Positions 1-6,065 of a stretch of 20,378 nt of DNA are shown piece after piece. The notes below the pieces were generated by a model. It saw nothing but the letters and a program-made list of their open reading frames with translations. It had not been told where the DNA came from and did not search any database. Location of the stretch: positions 1 through 20,378 of the forward strand of contig JAAZNS010000196.1 in the NCBI GenBank assembly GCA_012798185.1, written 5' to 3'. The first letter of the stretch is position 1. Each line of letters opens with the position of its first letter. The translations under genes were made by a program, and so were the position numbers. This DNA is from Chloroflexota bacterium (GTDB taxonomy: Bacteria; Chloroflexota; Anaerolineae; Anaerolineales; UBA4823).

Positions 1-270
1 ACTGTGCCCATTACCATCTCCCCAGCGGGCGTTATGGGCATAATCCCGTTTTGGATCGATTATCTCATCGAACAACCGGCGTAGATCGCTGAAACAGCCA
101 TTTTCATGTTCAATGGTTGTCACTGCACTGGTCGAGGAGGGGCAAAACACGGTCACGATACCATTCGATATTCCTGTTTCCCCAATCGAAGCAGCCACCT
201 GGTCAGTAATATCCACAATATCGGCATCACCGCGGGTAGAAAATTCGAGCGATATAGTTTTTACAGGCAT
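1..270 (-). CDS. YjbQ / UPF0047 family protein (partial, C-terminus beyond the left edge)
   Basis: The first 90 residues of a YjbQ/UPF0047 protein are visible; the rest lies left of the window. The diagnostic GDGNGHS motif is at residues 84-90, immediately before the edge, and the upstream FCPSSTSAVTTIEHENG block (about 42-58) matches the conserved core in the variant where an SST replaces the usual HTT. Members are small beta-rich soluble proteins. Some have secondary thiamine-phosphate synthase activity in vitro, but the cellular role is unsettled. The ATG follows a GGGGAG ribosome binding site that lies inside the last codons of the MFS gene, and only 6 bases separate the two genes, so they are probably co-transcribed and translationally coupled. 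The family call is firm; the function is not. Confidence 0.85.
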   Translation of the reverse strand, partial: MPVKTISLEFSTRGDADIVDITDQVAASIGETGISNGIVTVFCPSSTSAVTTIEHENGCFSDLRRLFDEIIDPKRDYAHNARWGDGNGHS

Positions 271-276
271 AATAGC

Positions 277-1500
277 TCACTCCCCAAATGCTGGTACAGA
301 ATTATGTTCTTTTACCAGGAACATGAACAACCCAGCCAGGATCATAAAGACTGCCGAAAAGATGAACATGATCCGATAATTTCCCTGTGTCAAATCGATC
401 AATAAACCTACCGCTTGCGGACCTGCCACAGCGGCAACATTCGAGGCAAAGTAATATAAACCAGTAAATGAGCCAATGCGGGCATCGCCGCCCACATCAT
501 AGACCATTGGCAGCGAATTGACATTAATCAATGCCCAGAAAAATCCTGCCGGAATTAGAAATGAGATCAACATCCACTGATTTTTTACCACCAGCCCATA
601 GATAAATAACAGCGATAAGCCAATGATACCAGCCAGAATCACCCGCCGCCTGCCATAGCGGGTTGCCAGCAAACCGCTCGGGACAGCAAAAATAACAAAC
701 ATCAACGCCAGCCCGGAGGTAAAAATCGCCATACGACCTTCGTTTATCCCCAGGGTGAATTTGCCGAAAGATGAAATCCAGGTTTCCAATGCATTGAACC
801 CCAAGAACCAGCATAGGATTGCGAGCAAGATATACAGCCCTGAACGATCAGAGGCGCGCAATACTTCATTCAGGTTGGTGAAAAAACTGCCTCGCGTATC
901 ATGTTTTTCGGTTTGCAATGGCTGCTGTGGCTCCCGCACAAAACCCCACACGGCGGCAATAGCTGAAACCATCACCACGCTGCCAAAAATAAAAGGCGTA
1001 ATCCTGCCCAACTCATAGAGTTTCCCGCCAATTAAAAAGGCGGCAATCGAACCCAACCCGCCCATTAGATTGATCACGCCGTTTGCTTTACTGCGCTGCT
1101 CCGCCGGGAACAGGTCGCCCAACAGAGCAATAGTGGGGGAACGGAATAATGCCATCGAAACGTTGGTCAGCAAGATTGCGATCATAATTCCCGCGGGTGA
1201 ACGCATGAGCGGTACGATGATGAAGAAAAAAGCTGCCAAAGGTGCGCCGACTGCCATCCAGGGTTTGCGTCGTCCGAAACGTGTACGCGTGCGGTCGGAG
1301 CGCTCACCCACCACCGGTTGAAGGAACATATTCAGATAATTATCCCAAGTCATAATGAAGCCGATCGCCGTGGCAGATAGAGTAAAATCCTCTTTCAAGA
1401 AGATTGGTACAAAATTATTGAATATTGGCCAAATTAGGCTGATGCCAAAAAAGCCAAAGCCCAATATAAAAGTCTTGCGATAAGAAAATGGTTGATGCAT
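277..1500 (-). CDS. MFS transporter, sugar-transporter (GPH/SLC45-like) type
   Basis: A 407-residue, very hydrophobic protein of the length expected for a 12-helix major facilitator. The loop between helices 2 and 3 carries the family signature: GERSDR at 65-70 followed by RTRFGRRKP at 72-80. This form of motif A is typical of the glycoside/sucrose-type (GPH, SLC45-like) branch. A polar loop near 190-215 (EPQQPLQTEKHDTRGS) separates the two six-helix halves. It should act in the cytoplasmic membrane, probably as a cation-coupled carrier; the substrate cannot be read from sequence. The ATG is preceded by AAGAGAGC. It lies downstream of trmD with 145 bases between, where a possible extended -10 (TGTACAAT, reverse of 1601-1608) is seen. 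It probably shares a message with the YjbQ gene 6 bases downstream. Confidence 0.88.
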   Translation of the reverse strand: MHQPFSYRKTFILGFGFFGISLIWPIFNNFVPIFLKEDFTLSATAIGFIMTWDNYLNMFLQPVVGERSDRTRTRFGRRKPWMAVGAPLAAFFFIIVPLMRSPAGIMIAILLTNVSMALFRSPTIALLGDLFPAEQRSKANGVINLMGGLGSIAAFLIGGKLYELGRITPFIFGSVVMVSAIAAVWGFVREPQQPLQTEKHDTRGSFFTNLNEVLRASDRSGLYILLAILCWFLGFNALETWISSFGKFTLGINEGRMAIFTSGLALMFVIFAVPSGLLATRYGRRRVILAGIIGLSLLFIYGLVVKNQWMLISFLIPAGFFWALINVNSLPMVYDVGGDARIGSFTGLYYFASNVAAVAGPQAVGLLIDLTQGNYRIMFIFSAVFMILAGLFMFLVKEHNSVPAFGE

Positions 1501-1523
1501 AGTTTGCTCTCTTGAGAAAAAAT

Positions 1524-1565
1524 TTCAGTAATCAGTTTTCGGTTCTCGGTTTTTGAACTTCGATT
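1524..1565. repeat. Degenerate heptanucleotide tandem repeat (about 6 units)
   Basis: Between the trmD stop and the MFS start the sequence falls into six consecutive 7-base units with approximate consensus NTCRGTT; two neighbours are TTCGGTT and CTCGGTT. The last two units are more degenerate. On the leftward (MFS-sense) strand it lies in the presumed 5' leader of the MFS message. It resembles the short tandem heptamer repeats (STRR) known from cyanobacterial intergenic DNA, but I cannot show a relationship. A related pair of units lies at 5396-5409 and another 7-base periodic tract at 8277-8346. Confidence 0.5.
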
Positions 1566-1645
1566 TTCATGGATTCCTTCCCTCCCGCCACTTTCTTTCC
1601 ATTGTACACGAAAATGGGTGAAGCCAATGGCAGGGGAGTACTTCC

Positions 1646-2389
1646 TTACAACTTGTCGTTATTCTCTTCCAAACTTTTCAGAAAGCGGCGGTCTTGCTCA
1701 GAGAGAGGCGCATTGGCTAATAAATCGGGGCGGCGCTGCCAGGTACGCAGTATAGCCTGCTCTCTGCGCCAGCGGGCAATGCGGGCATGATCGCCAGAGA
1801 GCAAGATCTCAGGCACACCCCAACCGCGGAATTCTGCCGGACGGGTGTAATGAGGATATTCCAGCAGCCCTGAGGCAAACGAATCGTCGATAGCGCCGTC
1901 CGGATCGCCCAGTACGCCGGGAATCAGCCGCGCCACTGCGTCGACAAGGATCATGGCTGCCAGCTCACCACCCGTGAGCACATAATCGCCGATGGAAATC
2001 TCATCCGTTGCCAAATGCTGGCGGATACGCTCATCCACGCCTTCATAGCGCCCGCAGATCAACGCCAGGCGGGAATGGTTCTGTGCCAGCTCGAACGCTG
2101 TCTTCTGGTTGAAGGGGCGTCCCTGCGGGGTGAGCAAAATGACTGGGCAGCATGGAGGATCTCCCAATACACCTTCCACTGCCGCGAAAACCGGCTCCGG
2201 TTTCATCACCATCCCGCCTCCGCCGCCATAAGGCTCATCATCGGTGATATGGTGCTTGTCATAGGTCCAGTCGCGGATGTTATGCAAGTTCACATTGACC
2301 AGATCACGCAGGCTGGCGCGCTGTAAAATGCTGGTTTGCAGATAGGGCTCGAATACCTCAGGAAACAGGGTAAAAATTTCGAATATCAT
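1646..2389 (-). CDS. trmD: tRNA (guanine-N1-)-methyltransferase TrmD
   Basis: A 247-residue SPOUT methyltransferase that forms m1G37 in tRNAs carrying G36, preventing +1 frameshifting. The trefoil-knot SAM site is clear: TPQG at 87-90, GRYEGVDER at 113-121 and GDYVLTGGE at 134-142. Residues known to be important in TrmD are present at the family positions: E116, R154 and D169 (in IDDSF). The N-terminus MIFEIFTLFPE matches the family. I chose the ATG at 2389 because residue numbering then agrees with characterised TrmD; a GTG three codons upstream (2398) directly abuts the preceding stop and is possible. Neither start has a good ribosome binding site, so translation probably couples to the diguanylate cyclase gene that ends at 2399. 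The common rpsP-rimM-trmD-rplS neighbours are absent. Confidence 0.97.
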   Translation of the reverse strand: MIFEIFTLFPEVFEPYLQTSILQRASLRDLVNVNLHNIRDWTYDKHHITDDEPYGGGGGMVMKPEPVFAAVEGVLGDPPCCPVILLTPQGRPFNQKTAFELAQNHSRLALICGRYEGVDERIRQHLATDEISIGDYVLTGGELAAMILVDAVARLIPGVLGDPDGAIDDSFASGLLEYPHYTRPAEFRGWGVPEILLSGDHARIARWRREQAILRTWQRRPDLLANAPLSEQDRRFLKSLEENNDKL

Positions 2390-2398
2390 GAAAGTCAC

Positions 2399-3442
2399 TT
2401 AGGGATTCTTATAAATATTAACCCGGTTACGCCCGGCATTCTTTGCCGATTTCAACGCTTGATCGGCTTTCTGCAGCAAGCTTTCGATATCGGTGGCATG
2501 TTCCGGATATGATGCAACGCCTGCAGAAAATGTAGCATAAATGGTCAACCCGGCATTATTGATCGAGAGTTCTTCGAAAGCGTGACGCAGGCTTTCGGCG
2601 CGCTGCGCTGTTACTTCGGCATTGACATTGGGGAAAACGATCACAATTTCTTCGCCGCCGTAGCGGCAAGGAATATCATCCAAACGAGTTTTGATTAAAA
2701 GCATTTTCCCCAGTGATTGTAATACTATATCCCCCACACGATTCCCATAGGTATCATTAATGGATTTAAAATGATCCAGATCGACCATAATCAAACTGAC
2801 TGGGTAATTGCCGCGTTGGGCACGTGCCAGCTCACGCTCCAGGGTTTCCATCAAATACCTGCGGTTGAATAAGCCTGTCAGCTGGTCGCGGATGGCTTGT
2901 TCGCGCAGCAGCATATGCAAATTATGAATCTCTTCCAGCTGTGATTGTATTTGCGCGTTTGCTTTTTCAAGATCATCGCGTGCCATTTGTACATCCATCA
3001 TCAATTTTAGGGCGTTTTGTTTATACATGGATAATTCTCCGGCGTGCTTTTCTAATGCAATCCTATCCTCCTCGAGTTTTTTCACCAATGTGTTCAAAGC
3101 CGTAGAAAAATCACCAATAAATTCGATTTCTTGATTGTAATCCCCCGCGGCAATACGCTGTGTTTGCCACGTTAAATGACGTAAATTTGCCTGCAGTGAT
3201 TTAAGCGACCCCGCCAATTTGCCCTTGACTTTTAATTCCGGCTCCAATTTGCCATTTGCCAGATCAAGGGAAAAACGGCATATTCCTTCCAGATCGCTGA
3301 GAATCCTATTGAAATCTTCATTGTTAGCCAGAAAAGGCGGAAGATCTTTTGGCGATTGACCAGTGATTATCACCCGCCTGACCGCTTCGACGATATGCGC
3401 CAGGATTTCTTTATTTTTCTCGTACTGGTTATGGTTATCCAA
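2399..3442 (-). CDS. Cytosolic diguanylate cyclase with N-terminal HAMP-like/coiled-coil region
   Basis: A 347-residue protein ending in a GGDEF domain (about 180-345) that makes cyclic di-GMP from two GTP. The active loop is GGEEI at 262-266, a functional type of signature with Ile in place of the final Phe. The product-inhibition I-site RLDD (253-256) sits exactly five residues before it. Other family blocks are RDQLTGLFNRRYL and MVDLDHFKSINDTYG. Residues 60-115 contain two HAMP-like segments (LANGKLEPEL and AAGDYNQEIEF), then a coiled coil of about 60 residues; no membrane helix is seen, so it is probably soluble. The start is TTG with no convincing ribosome binding site. Upstream in the same frame a TGA (3467-3469) closes a 28-codon ORF. 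The stop abuts trmD, suggesting co-transcription. Confidence 0.92.
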   Translation of the reverse strand: MDNHNQYEKNKEILAHIVEAVRRVIITGQSPKDLPPFLANNEDFNRILSDLEGICRFSLDLANGKLEPELKVKGKLAGSLKSLQANLRHLTWQTQRIAAGDYNQEIEFIGDFSTALNTLVKKLEEDRIALEKHAGELSMYKQNALKLMMDVQMARDDLEKANAQIQSQLEEIHNLHMLLREQAIRDQLTGLFNRRYLMETLERELARAQRGNYPVSLIMVDLDHFKSINDTYGNRVGDIVLQSLGKMLLIKTRLDDIPCRYGGEEIVIVFPNVNAEVTAQRAESLRHAFEELSINNAGLTIYATFSAGVASYPEHATDIESLLQKADQALKSAKNAGRNRVNIYKNP

Positions 3443-3466
3443 TGCACCGCACTTATTATCGATATC

Positions 3467-3553
3467 TCAGGCAATAAAATCATTCGCTTTCAGTTTTATT
3501 GATTTGGAAATGTCGATTACAGATACGTCAATGCCGTCGATATCAAAACCCAT
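3467..3553 (-). CDS. Candidate 28-residue ORF in frame with, and just upstream of, the diguanylate cyclase
   Basis: An ATG at 3551-3553 opens a 28-codon frame beginning MGFDIDGIDVSVIDIS and closed by TGA at 3467-3469. It is in the same frame as the diguanylate cyclase, whose TTG start lies 8 codons beyond that TGA. The frame is also open for 15 codons upstream of the ATG. No ribosome binding site is visible. It may be a leader peptide, the remnant of an N-terminal extension cut off by a nonsense change, or chance. I do not recognise the peptide. Confidence 0.25.
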   Translation of the reverse strand: MGFDIDGIDVSVIDISKSIKLKANDFIA

Positions 3554-3812
3554 ATTGAATAAGCATACATTATCAAATAGCTCAGATAATGAATATTTTT
3601 ATTATTATAGTGGGAAACCGAGGTTTTATTGTAGTTATTCCATTGGAAAATTAATAGTCCCTCCTGCATTCAGCCCTTAGCGTACCAACTCAATCAATCA
3701 AGTATGACCGTCCATTTCGCTGGTACCTTACCTGATTGTTGAATCAGCCACCCAGGTTATAGCTTGAATGATGGATAGAATTATTTAAGGTCACAGACTT
3801 TCCAATGCAGAA
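3554..3812. other. Gene-free spacer between the 28-codon ORF and rnpB
   Basis: A+T-rich spacer of about 260 bases in which I see no convincing gene. On the leftward strand a perfect TATAAT (reverse of 3604-3609) could be the -10 for the diguanylate cyclase transcript, but no good -35 lies 16-18 bases upstream. A small 6-base-stem hairpin (CTGATT/AATCAG, 3731-3746) follows the rnpB 3' end but lacks a T-run. No good intrinsic terminator for rnpB was found. Confidence 0.4.
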
Positions 3813-4208
3813 TTCCCCCAGGCTGACCTGTAAGCCGCATTCTGTCCAATGGGACTCAGCCCATCTGGGCGGTCATCTCTCTGGGACACAAGTTACCCTA
3901 TGCCTCATGCAGCCTACCCGGGACTGCGAGGCTTGCGCCTCGGGAGACGAGCAGCCTCCCGCCTTACGGCATTGCCCCTGCTTGGCTTTGCTCCTGGCAG
4001 CGGTTACCTGGCAGCCTACCTTACAGCAGGCTCCGGTGGTCTCTTACACCGCCGTTTCACCCTTACCGATCGCTCGGCGTATTGTTTCTGTGGCCCTATG
4101 CGGCAGGTTACCCCACCCCGGGTGTTACCCGGTGCCATGCTCTTTGGAGTGCGGACTTTCCTCGACACTGCAAACGCAGTGCCGCGACCACCCAGCCAGC
4201 CTGGGGAT
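3813..4208 (-). ncRNA. rnpB: RNase P RNA, bacterial class A
   Basis: The catalytic RNA of RNase P, which removes tRNA 5' leaders. On the leftward strand the universal blocks appear in order: GAGGAAAGTCCGCACTCC near the 5' end (about 4143-4163), ACAGAAACAATACGCC (about 4077-4095), a GGTAAGGGTGAAA block, and near the 3' end GACAGAATGCGGCTTACAGG. The ends are fixed by stem P1: CCCCAGGCTG at the 5' end pairs perfectly with CAGCCTGGGG at the 3' end. The total of roughly 396 nt is normal for class A. Exact ends are uncertain by a few bases. Open frames on both strands here are artefacts of a structured G+C-rich RNA gene. It is a stand-alone unit with its own promoter, between two oppositely directed protein genes. 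Confidence 0.97.
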
Positions 4209-4211
4209 TTC

Positions 4212-4240
4212 ATATTACTATCGTTGAGCGGGAGTGTCAA
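4212..4240 (-). promoter_or_regulatory. rnpB promoter (sigma-70 type)
   Basis: On the leftward strand TTGACA (4235-4240, a perfect -35) is followed after exactly 17 bases by TAATAT (4212-4217, five of six matches to the -10). Transcription would start at about 4205-4207, precisely at the first bases of RNase P stem P1. The agreement between predicted start and RNA 5' end makes this the best-supported promoter in the window. Confidence 0.88.
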
Positions 4241-4376
4241 CTAAATCGCGGTGCATTCTAATCCTAAATTGAGCTTGCATTTCTCTGCAAATTTAAAAAA
4301 ATGGATATTCGAGAATGGAAACCAGAAATATTTGGGTGAAAATTCAAAAATTATCACGCATTTTAATCTAAAGATA

Positions 4377-4385
4377 TGCTACAAT
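4377..4385 (+). promoter_or_regulatory. Candidate extended -10 promoter for the EamA exporter
   Basis: TGCTACAAT is an extended -10 element (TG, one base, TACAAT) and lies about 45 bases upstream of the preferred ATG. No recognisable -35 lies at 16-18 bases, which is tolerated for extended -10 promoters. Its position overlaps the alternative ATG at 4376, arguing against that start. Confidence 0.35.
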
Positions 4386-4429
4386 CCTGCCTCAATACAT
4401 TCACATTGCCGTTAATAAAAAGACCTCTC

Positions 4430-5332
4430 ATGGATACCAAGAAAACCACCCAAGGGCATTTAGCTGCTCTCTTCACTACGCTGATCTGGGGCACCACCTT
4501 CATCGCCACCAAGGTTCTATTGGAAAGCTATTCTCCTATCGAAATTCTTTTCTTCAGAATCCTGATTGCTTACTTTGTATTACTGATAATCCACCCACAC
4601 ATCCTAAAATTCAAAAGCATCAAAGAGGAGCTGAGGTTAATCATTGCCGGGCTTTGCGGCGTGACCCTGTATTTCATCTTCCAAAATATTTCCCTCACCT
4701 ACACGCTGGCTTCCAACGTGGGAATACTACTCTCAGTGACGCCGTTTTTCACTGGTATTTTTTCGTACTTTTTTCTCAAAGATGAGCAGCTGCGCCCCAG
4801 TTTTTTCATCGGCTTTATCATTTCCATTATCGGCATCATCTTGATCACTTATAACGGAAAAATCGTGCTCAAACTCAATCCATTGGGAGATTTATTAGCG
4901 ATTCTCGCCGCGGCAACGTGGGGTGTTTATTGCATTGCTATCAAGAAAATCAACACCGAGAAAGTCCATCCTATTCAAATGACCCGCAGGGTTTTTCTCT
5001 ATGGGCTGATCTTTACCCTGCCCTTTCTGAATATGTTCGATTTTAAAATCGATCCGGCGCGTATCATGTTAATGCCCAACCTGGTCAACATGTTGTTTTT
5101 AGCAGTAGGTGCATCCGCATTGTGTTACATCACCTGGAATTTTGCCCTGAATGCGTTGGGGGTAGTTAAATCAAGCGTCTATATCTATCTTATCCCAATC
5201 ATCTCGATTGCGCTATCTGCTATGGTGCTCCATGAAAAGATCACCTGGATGGCTATTTTAGGCGTGATCCTGATCCTGGCTGGATTATATTACTCCGAGC
5301 GCAGGGTAAAAATCACCACTGAGGTCAAATGA
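4430..5332 (+). CDS. EamA / DMT superfamily transporter
   Basis: A 300-residue, highly hydrophobic protein with two EamA repeats (roughly residues 8-135 and 150-285), the ten-helix architecture of drug/metabolite exporters. The N-terminal stretch GHLAALFTTLIWGTTFIATKVLL and the second-repeat block GDLLAILAAATWGVYCIAIKK are typical in position and composition. The C-terminus is short and basic (YYSERRVKITTEVK). It should sit in the cytoplasmic membrane; family members export amino acids, nucleosides or drugs, and the substrate here is unknown. I chose the ATG at 4430 (MDTKKTTQGH) because the ATG at 4376 would add an atypical N-terminus and falls in a likely promoter; the ribosome binding site is weak (AAAAAGA). 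It is a single-gene unit, divergent from rnpB. Confidence 0.88.
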   Translation: MDTKKTTQGHLAALFTTLIWGTTFIATKVLLESYSPIEILFFRILIAYFVLLIIHPHILKFKSIKEELRLIIAGLCGVTLYFIFQNISLTYTLASNVGILLSVTPFFTGIFSYFFLKDEQLRPSFFIGFIISIIGIILITYNGKIVLKLNPLGDLLAILAAATWGVYCIAIKKINTEKVHPIQMTRRVFLYGLIFTLPFLNMFDFKIDPARIMLMPNLVNMLFLAVGASALCYITWNFALNALGVVKSSVYIYLIPIISIALSAMVLHEKITWMAILGVILILAGLYYSERRVKITTEVK

Positions 5333-5457
5333 CGATCGCTGTTTTCAATCTGCCGGGAAACCCACGATTTTTATCCCCCTAAATAACTGTCTTCCATCAG
5401 TTCTCAGTTAACATTAAACGATTTTTTTTAACTACTCAGACTATGGGTAAAAAACCT

Positions 5458-5526
5458 CCCCTTCTCTCTTACTTCGATTAAAATTAACCATCATCACGAA
5501 GAGAGAAGGGGCAAGTAAGGAGGAAG
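5458..5526 (+). promoter_or_regulatory. Long hairpin with a competing pairing that would mask a ribosome binding site
   Basis: CCCCTTCTCTCTT (5458-5470) is perfectly complementary to AAGAGAGAAGGGG (5499-5511): 13 base pairs around a 28-base loop. Just downstream lies GTAAGGAGGAAG (5515-5526), which contains a strong ribosome binding site for the ATG at 5527. The left arm CTTCTCTCTTAC (5461-5472) can pair with that element instead at 11 of 12 positions (two G-T pairs, one mismatch). The two folds exclude each other, which is the geometry of a translational switch. Both right-hand arms are purine-rich, so some of the similarity may be compositional. The transcript and its trigger are unknown. 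Confidence 0.4.
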
Positions 5527-5598
5527 ATGAAGAGAAAACACCTAACGATTTTTCTCTTCGGATTCATTATGGCTTCAACTCAGACCATCGAAGAATAA
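5527..5598 (+). CDS. Candidate 23-residue hydrophobic small protein or leader peptide
   Basis: An ATG preceded at 3 bases by AGGAGG opens a 23-codon frame ending in TAA. The peptide begins MKRKHLTIFLFGFIMAS: a basic start, then about 12 hydrophobic residues, then a short acidic tail (TQTIEE). This looks like a single-pass small membrane protein or a truncated export signal. The ribosome binding site is among the strongest in the window, which argues against chance. A hairpin that could mask that site lies immediately upstream. The next downstream gene faces the opposite way, so it is not obviously a leader for another gene. Function is unknown. Confidence 0.4.
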   Translation: MKRKHLTIFLFGFIMASTQTIEE

Positions 5599-5613
5599 AC
5601 CTGAACTCACCAG

Positions 5614-5641
5614 ATCTTCGCCGTCGATTATTGGCGAAAAT
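5614..5641. terminator. Hairpin between converging transcripts
   Basis: ATCTTCGCC (5614-5622) pairs with GGCGAAAAT (5633-5641) over nine positions (one G-T pair) around a 10-base loop. It touches the stop codon of the DUF2917 gene and follows the small ORF, so it could end transcripts from either side. Neither side has a proper T-run, so intrinsic termination is uncertain. Confidence 0.3.
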
Positions 5642-5913
5642 CATATACAGATTGTCGTCTCAGGCAAAGCCTGCACCAGCACAAGGCCCTTCTTGGTAAT
5701 GTCAATGGTTTCATTTGCCTGAAGAATGTAATCCTCCGGGTCATCAGGTTGGGTGATCCAGGCAATTCCGCCGAGACATTTTATGCGAAGTTGTTTGTCT
5801 GATTTTTTCAGCCGCATGATTTCATTGCTGCGCAAGGTAACGACTTCGAGGCACTTTTCAGCATCCGGCATCGTTGGCAGCGTATGAGCATTTGAAAAGA
5901 ATTGTGTTTTCAT
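5641..5913 (-). CDS. DUF2917 family protein
   Basis: A 90-residue protein whose core LRIKCLGGIAWITQPDDPEDYILQANETIDITKKGLVLVQAL (written here only as landmarks: CLGGIAWIT, DPEDYIL, GLVLVQAL, residues about 47-80) matches the small cupin-like DUF2917 family. In that fold a conserved W-I-T strand is followed by an acidic D-P-x-D turn. No catalytic role is established. It is divergent from a MocR-type regulator, a neighbour I recall for other DUF2917 genes; control by that regulator is inference. A TATAAT (reverse of 5920-5925) lies exactly 6 bases before the ATG, so transcription would begin at the start codon; there is no ribosome binding site. The message may therefore be leaderless. Confidence 0.75.
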   Translation of the reverse strand: MKTQFFSNAHTLPTMPDAEKCLEVVTLRSNEIMRLKKSDKQLRIKCLGGIAWITQPDDPEDYILQANETIDITKKGLVLVQALPETTICI

Positions 5914-6065
5914 ATTTTTATTATAGATAAAACAAAAATAAATAACAGATGCAGAATTTCTTTATTGCAACCATTACAGATATTTGTTTATTCAACTGTT
6001 ATGCCTATTCTATCAACGAACTGTATCTATTTTTTTCATGATAAGCACTGTAAAATTAAAATATT
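5914..6065. promoter_or_regulatory. Divergent control region between DUF2917 and the MocR gene
   Basis: A very A+T-rich 152-base region holding both promoters. Leftward: TATAAT at 5920-5925 with a poor -35. Rightward: TAAAAT at 6051-6056 or 6057-6062, close to the ATG at 6066, again with a poor -35. Short repeated words occur: ACAGAT at 5945-5950 (over the leftward -35) and 5976-5981, and ACTGT at 5995, 6020 and 6047, spaced 25 and 27 bases. MocR proteins often bind spaced direct repeats, so these are candidate operators, but such short words in A+T-rich DNA may be chance. Confidence 0.35.

Noticed and set aside
3363..3680. 105-residue + strand open frame opposite the diguanylate cyclase start
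   Set aside because: Partly antisense to a firmly identified gene, low-complexity in its second half, and no ribosome binding site or family resemblance.
3731..3746. CTGATT/AATCAG hairpin as an rnpB terminator
   Set aside because: Only six base pairs and no T-run on either strand; too weak to call.
3805..4244. Open frames of 131 and 140 residues on the + strand and 74 on the - strand
   Set aside because: They cover the RNase P RNA, whose conserved blocks and P1 pairing fully explain the sequence; none resembles a protein family.
4376..4429. Upstream ATG for the EamA exporter
   Set aside because: It adds 18 atypical residues, overlaps an extended -10 element and lacks a better ribosome binding site than the ATG at 4430.
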